Assembly (NCBI GenBank): GCA_964451785.1
Contig: CAYVJG010000054.1
Span: forward strand, 1-13,338
Length of the DNA: 13,338 nucleotides
Origin: JAJYSO01 sp964451785
Lineage (GTDB): Bacteria; Bacteroidota; Bacteroidia; Flavobacteriales; Flavobacteriaceae
Direction: 5' to 3'
Position 1 is the first letter of the stretch; every line of letters begins with the position of its first letter. The notes beneath the pieces were generated by a model. It was not told the DNA's origin, did no database searches, and worked only from the letters and a program-made list of their open reading frames with translations. Position numbers and translations under genes: made by a program. This document shows positions 7,486 through 13,338 of the stretch, piece by piece.

Positions 7486-7594
7486 TACTCACGCGTGTTT
7501 AATTAAAAAGCCTTAACTAAAAATAAGTGTATTCAACTAAGGTTTAAAGCAACGCTAACACCATTCAAACGCAGGTTTAAAAAGATAATAAGTC

Positions 7595-7627
7595 AAAGGA
7601 GTTATAGTAAACTCCTATAACTCCTTT
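7595..7627 (-). terminator. Terminator after the 88-aa gene
   Basis: AAAGGAGTTATAG (7595-7607) and CTATAACTCCTTT (7615-7627) form a perfect 13-bp stem with a 7-nt loop, 21 nt after the stop of the 88-aa gene. On the minus strand it is followed by GACTTATTATCTTTTT, a loose T-rich tail. It separates the 88-aa gene from the downstream operon. Confidence 0.65.
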
Positions 7628-7648
7628 AATATATTGTGTTTAAATAAT

Positions 7649-7915
7649 TTACTGCATCCCTGCTAAAGCTGCCAAACTAATGCCGAAAAGCAAAAATATT
7701 AGTAGCGCTAAAGCAATGCCTATCACCATAAGAAGCAGCATGCCCTGTGCCCAAGATTTACGGTGAATGTTACCGTCATTGCCAAATCCCCATAAAAGTA
7801 ACATGATGAGTCCGATGAGCGGTAAACCGGCTATAAATATATATAATGCCCATTGTTTAAAACTTAATGGACGTTGTTCTGGTGGTAGCACATTGTGAGG
7901 CGTATTGATTTCCAT
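7649..7915 (-). CDS. Small membrane protein with two helices (88 aa)
   Basis: No family name is assigned. A proline-containing soluble N-terminus (about 20 residues) is followed by a first membrane helix (about 22-43, ALYIFIAGLPLIGLIMLLLW), a short polar turn (GNDGNIHRKSW) and a second helix (about 57-84, rich in Leu, Ile and Ala). The positive HRK in the turn suggests that the loop is cytoplasmic. Short two-helix proteins of this kind are common in Bacteroidota and mostly uncharacterised. It is a single gene with its own terminator, and it diverges from the TlpA-like gene 208 nt away. No clear promoter was found; TATATTTA near 7940 on the minus strand is one base off the -7 consensus. Confidence 0.7.
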   Translation of the reverse strand: MEINTPHNVLPPEQRPLSFKQWALYIFIAGLPLIGLIMLLLWGFGNDGNIHRKSWAQGMLLLMVIGIALALLIFLLFGISLAALAGMQ

Positions 7916-8092
7916 ATAGTAAAATTTTAGTTTAACGTTTTGTAAATATACTCAATAATTTGACTTTTCTATTAGAAATATATTTGTTTTTATAATAGCA
8001 TGATGACATTTATAATGAGATAATGCTAATTGATGTTAGTCGATATTGTATTTTTTGTATTAAATTTTAAAATAGTTTACTCTAGCTTTTTG

Positions 8093-8100
8093 TACCTTTG
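8093..8100 (+). promoter_or_regulatory. -7 box of the TlpA-like gene
   Basis: TACCTTTG matches TAnnTTTG exactly, 23 nt before the ATG at 8124. No TTG lies at the proper -33 distance; the nearest one, at 8055-8057, is too far away. Confidence 0.5.
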
Positions 8101-8123
8101 AGTATATGTAATAATTATACGTT

Positions 8124-10040
8124 ATGAAAAAAAGATATCTGTGCTTAGTGGGGGCTGCATTTTTAGCTGCCACTGCCTGTAAGCAAACCGCTGATAAACC
8201 GGCAATTCAATCTAAAATAATAGGGCAATTAGAATTAACTAACGCTAAACCACAGCCAGGTGATTCTCTTGCACTCACATTTACTCCAAAAGACACTAAT
8301 TATTTAGATGAAAACTTTTCGGGCTATTACTACGTGTTGACTAATGGAAAAACTTATGCGTATGATTTAGCCATGTTTCGCGAGCAATCAAAATGGGAAG
8401 CCGCCATTAAAATTCCTGATTCAGCTCAAGCCATTGCCTTTAATTTTGCCATCGATAATGATTTCCTCTATCACGATAATTTAGGCTACACACAAGTGCT
8501 CTACACTAAAGAGGGTAAAACACTACCTGATGCTTGGGGAAATGTTGCCGCCTTTCACAACAAATACGACCGCTTATTTGACTTAGAGACACCTACAGAT
8601 TCGCTGTTGACTTGGTACCAAAAATCTATAGCCCAAAAGGGAACTGATGCAGCGCTTTGGCAAGGTGCTTATGGTGAATTACTCTTTGATAATAACAGTG
8701 AAGAAGGCACTCAGTATATTCATAAACTATTGACAGAATACAACAGCCAAAAAACACCGTCTCTAGAAGTGTATCAAAATATGATTCGCTTTTACGGACT
8801 GTTGAGAAGTCAAACTAAACAAGATTCGATCATTCAAATTGCTACAGAGGCTTATCCTAAAAGTAAAATTGCTCAGCAAGCTTATGCCGTAAAATTTAAT
8901 ACCGCAACTGATTTAGAAACTAAAAAAGCGATTTTTAAAACCTACCAAGAAAAGGTAAATGTCCCTGGCGATTATAAAGATTTTATGTTGCGCTCTTTAG
9001 CTAAAGCAGCTCAAGAGGCTGGCGACACAAAAGCCTATACTAATTATATAAGTCAACTTTCAGACCCTACTGCCATAGCCAGTACCTATAATAATTTGGC
9101 GTGGGAATTAGCCGAGTCCGGTAAAAACCTAGAACAAGCTGCTGATTATGCCAAACAAGCCGTTGCTTTAGTAGATCCGGAACGCAATACTCATAAAACA
9201 GATTACCTTTCTGAACAACAATACGACCAACGCTTAACGCGTATGCAACAAAGCTATGCCGATACTTATGCTTATGTTCTTTTTAAACAAGGTAAAATAA
9301 AAGCAGCTCTTCAACAACAATCTATAGCAGTTGGTGATGGTGAATCTCCTGATATAAATCAACGTTACATAAAGTATTTAGACGCCGCAAAAGATTACAA
9401 AACCTTAACTGAAAAAGCAGCTTACTTTATTGCTCATGGTGCTTCAACTGATTCTATCAAAATAAATTTTAAAAAAGCTTACCTTCAAGTTAGCGGTTCT
9501 GATAAAGGCTATGCCGAAAAATTAGCAGGATTAGAAAAGCAAGCCCATGATAAGTTAGTAGCCGAAGTCAAAGCACAATTGTTTACCAAAGATGCTCCTA
9601 AGTTGACCTTAACGGATCCTGCCGGCAATAATGTGACCTTGGCCGATATGAAAGGTAAAGTTGTGATTCTTGATTTTTGGGCGACGTGGTGCGGTCCGTG
9701 TCGCGCTTCTTTTCCGGGGATGCAAAAGGCTGTTAACTTTTATAAAGACAACGATCAAGTGCAATTTTACTTTGTAAATACCTTTGAGCGCGGTGTAGAT
9801 AAAGCACGCCACACTAAAGTAGAAAACTTTATTACACAAAATAAATATACCTTCGATATACTTTATGATAAGAGCGCTGACAATAACTTTCCTACGGCTC
9901 AAGCCTTTGGAATTACCGGAATCCCAACTAAAATCGTCATCGATAAAAATGGAAAATGGCGCTTTACAAAAGTTGGTTATGGCGGTAGTGCCTCTAAGCT
10001 AGTTGATGAGCTCAAGGTTATTGTGCAGCTACTGCAATAA
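8124..10040 (+). CDS. TlpA-like thioredoxin-domain lipoprotein (638 aa)
   Basis: The N-terminus MKKRYLCLVGAAFLAATAC is a lipoprotein signal with lipid attachment expected at C19. Residues 30-140 look like a beta-rich domain. About 155-470 are mostly helical, with TPR-like helix pairs (for example TYNNLAWELAESGKNLEQA near 321-339). Residues 485-638 are a TlpA/AhpC-type thioredoxin fold: VILDFWATWCGPCRASFPGM with the redox pair C523 and C526, and the cis-proline in GITGIPTKIVIDKNG (P601). Such proteins act outside the cytoplasm as thiol-disulfide reductants, for example in cytochrome c maturation or surface-protein folding. The specific partner is unknown. A cytochrome c gene follows 130 nt downstream, but a terminator and a separate -7 box lie between, so they are probably separate transcripts. 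Confidence 0.88.
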   Translation: MKKRYLCLVGAAFLAATACKQTADKPAIQSKIIGQLELTNAKPQPGDSLALTFTPKDTNYLDENFSGYYYVLTNGKTYAYDLAMFREQSKWEAAIKIPDSAQAIAFNFAIDNDFLYHDNLGYTQVLYTKEGKTLPDAWGNVAAFHNKYDRLFDLETPTDSLLTWYQKSIAQKGTDAALWQGAYGELLFDNNSEEGTQYIHKLLTEYNSQKTPSLEVYQNMIRFYGLLRSQTKQDSIIQIATEAYPKSKIAQQAYAVKFNTATDLETKKAIFKTYQEKVNVPGDYKDFMLRSLAKAAQEAGDTKAYTNYISQLSDPTAIASTYNNLAWELAESGKNLEQAADYAKQAVALVDPERNTHKTDYLSEQQYDQRLTRMQQSYADTYAYVLFKQGKIKAALQQQSIAVGDGESPDINQRYIKYLDAAKDYKTLTEKAAYFIAHGASTDSIKINFKKAYLQVSGSDKGYAEKLAGLEKQAHDKLVAEVKAQLFTKDAPKLTLTDPAGNNVTLADMKGKVVILDFWATWCGPCRASFPGMQKAVNFYKDNDQVQFYFVNTFERGVDKARHTKVENFITQNKYTFDILYDKSADNNFPTAQAFGITGIPTKIVIDKNGKWRFTKVGYGGSASKLVDELKVIVQLLQ

Positions 10041-10067
10041 GCAGTTGTGCTTATTGCCGATAATTTT
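10034..10067 (+). terminator. Terminator overlapping the TlpA-like gene stop
   Basis: GCAATAAGC (10034-10042) and GCTTATTGC (10049-10057) form a perfect 9-bp stem with the loop AGTTGT, followed by CGATAATTTT. The left arm includes the stop codon TAA at 10038-10040. Confidence 0.7.
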
Positions 10068-10113
10068 GTCCTAAATATTCCGTTAATCACGAGTGATGCT
10101 GAATAAAATGATT

Positions 10114-10121
10114 TAATTTTG
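10114..10121 (+). promoter_or_regulatory. -7 box of the cytochrome c gene
   Basis: TAATTTTG fits TAnnTTTG, 49 nt before the ATG at 10171. The same octamer also occurs at 10061-10068 in the terminator tail. No -33 TTG is at the normal distance for either copy. Confidence 0.4.
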
Positions 10122-10170
10122 CAACACATTGAATAATTCATTTGATATCACTCAAATTAAAATCAAAATT

Positions 10171-10692
10171 ATGAGAACATTCAAGTACTTTATGATGATG
10201 GCTTCATTAACCTTTTTTGTCGCCTGCCATAATCCTTATGACAAACCCGCTAAACAACCCATTAAAATTGGTATTGCTCAATATGTAATCGGGCAAAATA
10301 AAGCCGATGATCAAGCGGCAGCAGGTGGCGAAGCAAAGAGTGCTGATGAAATGATTGACATGGATAATAAAGGAATAGGTCCTGTTAAATCTGTAGAACT
10401 CAGTGATCAAATTGATCAAGCTATGGCCGATGCCGGTAAACAAACCTTCAATACCCTTTGTATTGCTTGCCATAAAATGGGCGCTCGCTTTGTAGGTCCT
10501 GATCTTAAAGGGATCTTGGATATCCGCTCTCCTGAATGGGTGATGAATATGATTCTCAATCCTACCGAAATGATTCAAAAAGACCCAATCGCTATGAAAT
10601 TGCTCGAAGAATACAAAGCGCCAATGGCTGATTTAGGACTAACTCAACAACAAGCTCGTGAAGTCGTTGAATATTTTAGAACTGTAAAATAA
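10171..10692 (+). CDS. Mono-haem cytochrome c lipoprotein (173 aa)
   Basis: An electron-transfer protein anchored by lipid on the periplasmic side of a membrane. The N-terminus MRTFKYFMMMASLTFFVAC gives a lipoprotein signal with C19. A low-complexity linker rich in Ala, Gly, Asp and Lys (about 41-70) leads to the class I cytochrome c domain. This domain has the haem-attachment motif CIACH (97-101) inside TFNTLCIACHKMGARFVGP, and the likely sixth ligand M152 in KAPMADLGL. It ends in a helix QQQAREVVEYFRTVK. The start is the ATG at 10171, because an upstream TTG at 10129 would put 14 polar residues before the signal peptide. The redox partner is not apparent from the neighbours. Confidence 0.92.
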   Translation: MRTFKYFMMMASLTFFVACHNPYDKPAKQPIKIGIAQYVIGQNKADDQAAAGGEAKSADEMIDMDNKGIGPVKSVELSDQIDQAMADAGKQTFNTLCIACHKMGARFVGPDLKGILDIRSPEWVMNMILNPTEMIQKDPIAMKLLEEYKAPMADLGLTQQQAREVVEYFRTVK

Positions 10693-10714
10693 ACACACCA
10701 CAGCACTTATTTTT

Positions 10715-10752
10715 AAACTCCCTATTCTTTCTGAGTAGGGAGTTTTTATTTT
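10715..10752 (+). terminator. Terminator of the cytochrome c gene
   Basis: AAACTCCCTA (10715-10724) and TAGGGAGTTT (10736-10745) form a perfect 10-bp stem around 11 nt, followed by TTATTTT. It sits between convergent genes and may serve xerD as well, though the minus-strand tail is A-rich. Confidence 0.8.
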
Positions 10753-11642
10753 CTAGGATGATACTGTTCAATTACTTTTTGCAAATGGCGTTGATCCGCA
10801 TGTACATAAATTTCTGTCGTCGTAATGCTCACATGACCTAACATCTGCTGAATTGCTCGTAAATCAGCTCCGTTTTCTAATAAATGCGTAGCAAATGAAT
10901 GCCGCAAGGTATGTGGACTAATCGTTTTATGTAACTCAGCTCGCTTAGCTAAATTCTTGATGATTGTAAAAATCATCGCTCGTGTCAACGCTCGACCACG
11001 CCTATTTAAAAATAAAACATCCTCAAACCCCAGCTGAATCTTTTGGTGCACCCTGATCTGCTGGCGGTATAAGTTGATGTACTTCTGCGTATAAGTGCTG
11101 ATGGGTACAAATCGCTGCTTATCACCCTTGCCCGTCACCTTTATAAACCCTTCATCAAAAAATAAATCCGATAATTTTAAACTGATTAGTTCCGATACCC
11201 GTAACCCACACCCGTATAAAGTCTCCAAGATACTGCGATTGCGCTCGCCCTGCGGTTTTGATAAATCAATAGCCGCAATCAACTGATCAATCTCTTTAAG
11301 TGATAACGTATCCGGTAAACGTCGTCCAATCTTTGGCGATTCCAATAAAGTCGTCGGATTGTCCTCGCGATAATCTTCAAAAATTAAATACTCAAAAAAA
11401 CTCCGCAAGCCTGATAATAATCGGGCCTGTGAGCGCGGCCCGATTAACTTTGCCATCTCATATATAAACAACCGGATGTCTTCATCACTAATTTGCAACG
11501 GATCTACCTTAAGCTCATGCGCCTCTAAATAATTGATCAGCTTCTGTAAATCCAAACTGTAATTTGCAATCGAGTTATGACTCAACCCGCGCTCCAATCG
11601 CAAATAATCTTGATAATCCTTTATCGCTGCTTTCCATTGCAT
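10746..11642 (-). CDS. xerD: Tyrosine recombinase XerD
   Basis: The product has 298 aa, the standard XerC/XerD length. Residues 1-100 form the N-terminal SAM-like core-binding domain (YLRLERGLSHNSIANYSLDL). Residues 110-298 are the catalytic domain, with all expected residues: R148 (GCGLRVSELISL), K172 (VTGKGDKQR), H244 and R247 (SPHTLRHSFATHLLENGAD), H270 (MLGHVSITTTEIY) and the nucleophile Y279. Such proteins cut and rejoin DNA at dif-like sites to resolve chromosome dimers. Sequence alone cannot tell whether it also acts on the repeats to its right. It is transcribed away from the repeat-bounded unit at 11968-13338. A 10-bp palindrome CTTGCGCAAG lies 17 nt before its start (11660-11669). 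No clear promoter is seen. Confidence 0.93.
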   Translation of the reverse strand: MQWKAAIKDYQDYLRLERGLSHNSIANYSLDLQKLINYLEAHELKVDPLQISDEDIRLFIYEMAKLIGPRSQARLLSGLRSFFEYLIFEDYREDNPTTLLESPKIGRRLPDTLSLKEIDQLIAAIDLSKPQGERNRSILETLYGCGLRVSELISLKLSDLFFDEGFIKVTGKGDKQRFVPISTYTQKYINLYRQQIRVHQKIQLGFEDVLFLNRRGRALTRAMIFTIIKNLAKRAELHKTISPHTLRHSFATHLLENGADLRAIQQMLGHVSITTTEIYVHADQRHLQKVIEQYHPRK

Positions 11643-11736
11643 AACTTATCCATTAGTGTCTTGCGCAAGTTACTAAATTAAACCCACGCCTCAATTCAGC
11701 AACTCCCGCTATAAATTAATCTAGCGCTACTACTAA

Positions 11737-11982
11737 TTTGGGCGTGCCCCGGCGCGCCAGCGGTAAAGGCACCGGCAAACCTGAACAAGACTTTTCTCAA
11801 TCACCACAACAAGATGACCAGCCACCGCGCCGGGTCGGGCTTTCGGCAGTCGCTTTTGGCGGCTGAGGTTTGGGGTTGACCTGCAACAGTAGCGCTGCAC
11901 GGCCGTGCGTTGCTTTAAGAAAATTCCGTTTTAAAACACAGCCGGCAAAGAGCTCCAACAAAGCCTCAATCCCTCACGCAAA
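11737..11982. repeat. GC-rich element with imperfect terminal inverted repeats
   Basis: This stretch is far richer in GC than its surroundings and has no convincing gene. Its ends, TTTGGGCGTG (11737-11746) and CACGCAAA (11975-11982), pair imperfectly. Inside are GGCGTGCC / GGCGCGCC (11741-11758), CAGTCGC / GCGGCTG near 11849-11867 and the 12-bp palindrome GCACGGCCGTGC (around 11897-11908). The last part (ATCCCTCACGC) is shared with the 82-bp direct repeat. From memory, elements with GGGCGT..., GTCGGGCTTTC and ATCCCTAACGC-like ends are common in Bacteroidota genomes; this was not checked. Confidence 0.5.
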
Positions 11983-12049
11983 AGAAAAAGGAACCCTTTC
12001 AAATAAACAAATAAACCTTCAAGGTTTTTGAAACCTTGGAGGTTTGTTA
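11968..12049 (+). repeat. 82-bp direct repeat, copy A
   Basis: This copy matches 13257-13338 at 78 of 82 positions by eye. It consists of ATCCCTCACGCAAAAG, an A-rich middle and a hairpin: left arm 12013-12027, loop TTG, right arm 12031-12045 (AAACCTTGGAGGTTT). One difference from copy B turns a C-G pair into a T-G pair, so the stem is kept. Confidence 0.9.
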
Positions 12050-12224
12050 GGTCATTCCTTAAAAAAAAGGAGAAGATAAATTCACGCCGCGATTTCTTTA
12101 CGACCATAGCAAGAAGGGGGAGCTAACGACCAATTGCGTTTCACTGCCCTTAGTTATTTGAGAAATTTTATCATATATCAAATTACCACTGACGGATAAA
12201 TGAATGTTTTATGAAATATTTTTG
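12050..12224. other. Spacer between copy A and the cassette promoter
   Basis: No gene is seen. The left part is mixed in composition (TTCACGCCGCGATTTC near 12080), while the right part is AT-rich and leads into the promoter. GTTAGGT at 12046-12052 happens to fit the integron attC core GTTRRRY, but no matching partner site was found. Confidence 0.4.
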
Positions 12225-12254
12225 TTGTAATTAACAAAATAATGTTTATATTTG
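12225..12254 (+). promoter_or_regulatory. Promoter of the cassette genes
   Basis: TTG (12225-12227), a 19-nt spacer and TATATTTG (12247-12254) match the Bacteroidota consensus TTG-N(17-23)-TAnnTTTG fully. This is the best promoter in the window. The ATG at 12293 follows 38 nt after the -7 box. Confidence 0.7.
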
Positions 12255-12312
12255 AATGTTATAAAAATCATATTAACTTTTAATTAAAAAAGATGAAAAA
12301 ATTCTCTCTCTA

Positions 12313-12894
12313 GTGCTAATAGTGCTCTCGTTTAGTTCTTGTAGTAGTGATGACGAAAAAGTTGTAATAGCACCTAAAACGGCGCTTTCGGTTGTTGAAA
12401 AGCCTTTAATCAGGGATATGTTGACTGTGAAAAAATCGACAGATTTAATATCTAGGTTTTTATACGAAAAAATAGGTGTATTTGAAATACAGGTGTCTGA
12501 TTTAAAAAATAGGATGATTTATCATGCAAAAAGCAAAAATTCAGTAATTTTGAATGGTAAGTTTTTCTCATTGTCTGATTTTGATTTACTTGTTACAGAA
12601 AGTGGAATGCGTGTAAATGAAGATTACAAACTTTCACTAGATGCTAAAGGTGATTGGTTGTTAAATACACCTAAGTATTCAGGTAAATTGAAAAATGCTC
12701 CAAATAAAATTGTAAAAGAAGTCAATGTATTTGCTTTGTGTTTGTGGGTTAATGAGATTGCTACAATATTACCACAAAATAAACAAGTAGTTTCTCTAGA
12801 GAATGGGGGCGTGGGAGGATGTAGTTTTTGGAATACTTATACTGCGGTAGGGTTGGGGGCAACTTCGTCTGCAGCTTATGCTAGTTTTTGCTAG
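12313..12894 (+). CDS. Hypothetical lipoprotein, reading frame displaced at both ends
   Basis: No family is recognised. The open frame as it stands begins at a GTG (12313) and reads MLIVLSFSSCSSDDEK, a signal peptide missing its charged start. An ATG at 12293 after AAAAAAG reads MKKFSL and then TAG, out of frame. One more A in the A6 run (12296-12301), or one TC fewer in the TC run (12303-12311), would join them into MKKILSLVLIVLSFSSC or MKKFSLVLIVLSFSSC, either a normal lipoprotein signal. The mature 180 residues are soluble, with a Gly-rich, Cys-containing end (ENGGVGGCSFWNTYTAVGLG). The stop at 12892-12894 also looks premature. With both corrections the protein would have 236 aa. Transcription is expected from the promoter at 12225-12254, and the next gene is in the same direction. 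This may be a pseudogene, a phase-variable gene or sequence error. Confidence 0.65.
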   Translation: MLIVLSFSSCSSDDEKVVIAPKTALSVVEKPLIRDMLTVKKSTDLISRFLYEKIGVFEIQVSDLKNRMIYHAKSKNSVILNGKFFSLSDFDLLVTESGMRVNEDYKLSLDAKGDWLLNTPKYSGKLKNAPNKIVKEVNVFALCLWVNEIATILPQNKQVVSLENGGVGGCSFWNTYTAVGLGATSSAAYASFC

Positions 12895-13001
12895 ATGCAC
12901 AATCTTCGTCTCTGAGTGGATGTACGCCGCTAGGACCTCCTAGCGAAGAAGCTAGTTATCCTTTTTTTCATATGTGGGCGCAATCATTTTGTTGTAAATA
13001 A
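12895..13001 (+). pseudogene. Displaced C-terminal codons of the lipoprotein gene
   Basis: If the T5 run at 12885-12889 had one more T, the frame would read on past the stop at 12892. It would give ASFLLDAQSSSLSGCTPLGP and later PFFHMWAQSFCCK, with a stop at 12999-13001, 29 nt before the next gene. The Cys-rich style matches the protein just before it. The segment also holds a perfect 8-bp inverted repeat CGCTAGGA / TCCTAGCG (12928-12945). Confidence 0.4.
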
Positions 13002-13030
13002 TCTGTTTAATTGTAAAAACCTATTTCAAT

Positions 13031-13258
13031 ATGTTGTCATTTGTAATTTCTCCTATAGAATATTTAGCCTTTCTACTTTTTATAGGTATCACTATTATCG
13101 GTACTTGTGTTTTTGTGGCTAAGCATGAAAAGAAACCTATAAACATTATACTGTGGTGTTTGTTGAGTATTTTCATACCGATTTTAGGCTCTGTAATATA
13201 CTTTTCATATTACTTTTTAAATAAAGATAGGGTAGATGCGGTCTATCCAAAACGTTAA
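13031..13258 (+). CDS. Small two-helix membrane protein, PLDc_N-like (75 aa)
   Basis: The N-terminal helix (about 8-30, PIEYLAFLLFIGITIIGTC) is followed by a charged loop (AKHEKKPIN) and a second helix (about 39-62, IILWCLLSIFIPILGSVIYF), ending in a charged tail. The W..L....IPILG..IY pattern resembles the phospholipase-D-nuclease N-terminal (PLDc_N) family of short membrane proteins. Some small proteins of this type act as immunity proteins for secreted toxins; for this one that is only a guess. It follows the lipoprotein gene in the same direction, and its stop codon TAA (13256-13258) overlaps the start of repeat copy B, whose hairpin could terminate the transcript. Confidence 0.7.
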   Translation: MLSFVISPIEYLAFLLFIGITIIGTCVFVAKHEKKPINIILWCLLSIFIPILGSVIYFSYYFLNKDRVDAVYPKR

Positions 13259-13338
13259 TCCCTCACGCAAAAGAAAAAGGAACCCTTCCAAATAAACAAA
13301 CAAACCTCCAAGGTTTTTGAAACCTTGGAGGTTTATTA
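13257..13338 (+). repeat. 82-bp direct repeat, copy B, with terminator-like hairpin
   Basis: This is the second copy of the 11968-12049 repeat. Its hairpin is perfect: AAACCTCCAAGGTTT (13302-13316), loop TTG, AAACCTTGGAGGTTT (13320-13334), 15 bp. It begins inside the stop codon of the 75-aa gene and runs to the window end, so the sequence may continue beyond. Confidence 0.9.

Noticed and set aside
7488..7500. Palindrome CACGCGTG in the spacer before the operon
   Set aside because: Eight bases, single occurrence, no link to a gene start; not enough to call an operator.
9609..9902. A 97-codon open frame on the minus strand
   Set aside because: It is opposite the thioredoxin domain with WCGPC; a shadow frame.
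10207..10578. A 123-codon open frame on the minus strand
   Set aside because: It lies wholly opposite the cytochrome c gene, whose CXXCH motif and lipoprotein signal are clear.
11719..11871. A hydrophilic plus-strand frame (GKGTGKPEQDFSQ...) in the GC-rich element
   Set aside because: It has no start codon at a sensible place and lies among palindromes; probably chance, since stop codons are rarer in GC-rich DNA.
12046..12052. GTTAGGT matching the integron attC core GTTRRRY
   Set aside because: Seven degenerate bases occur often by chance, no partner RYYYAAC site at a proper distance was found, and copy B has ATTA at the aligned place.
1..13338. CRISPR arrays, rRNA genes, complete insertion sequences
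   Set aside because: No regularly spaced repeats, rRNA sequence or transposase gene was seen. The only recombinase is XerD, and the only long direct repeat is the 82-bp pair.

Overview
The window looks like a chromosome segment of a member of the Bacteroidota, most likely a flavobacterium. The reasons are: AT-rich DNA; -7 boxes of the TAnnTTTG type and no clear Shine-Dalgarno sequences; a GLPGLI-family protein; outer-membrane barrel proteins carrying N-terminal carboxypeptidase-regulatory-like domains and ending in Phe; and a TlpA-like lipoprotein with a WCGPC thioredoxin domain. This is inferred from sequence features only; no database search was run.

Layout. 1-86: the 3' part of a tRNA-Phe and its terminator. 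87-500: non-coding, structured DNA. 501-2993 (minus): DUF5686-like outer-membrane protein. 3131-7278 (minus): a probable four-gene operon, transcribed from right to left, encoding two related small exported proteins (118 and 95 aa), a GLPGLI protein and a TonB-receptor-like barrel protein. Its upstream region contains a run of 15 G between possible promoter elements and several inverted repeats. 7649-7915 (minus): small two-helix membrane protein with its own terminator. 8124-10040 (plus): large TlpA-like thioredoxin lipoprotein. 10171-10692 (plus): mono-haem cytochrome c lipoprotein. 10746-11642 (minus): XerD-type tyrosine recombinase. 11643-13338: a GC-rich inverted-repeat element followed by a cassette-like unit (promoter, frame-interrupted lipoprotein gene, small membrane protein gene) bounded by two 82-bp direct repeats that end in a strong hairpin.

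How the parts may work together. The 3131-7278 operon encodes only exported or outer-membrane products: two small proteins sharing a C...DVPCD motif, a GLPGLI protein and an outer-membrane barrel. They look like one cell-surface system, possibly phase-variable through the G tract. The right end resembles an integron in layout: a tyrosine recombinase transcribed away from a structured element, and next to it a promoter-bearing gene unit between direct repeats. Whether XerD acts on these repeats is not known. The two most interesting signals are the G tract in the operon's promoter region and the repeat-bounded unit beside xerD.
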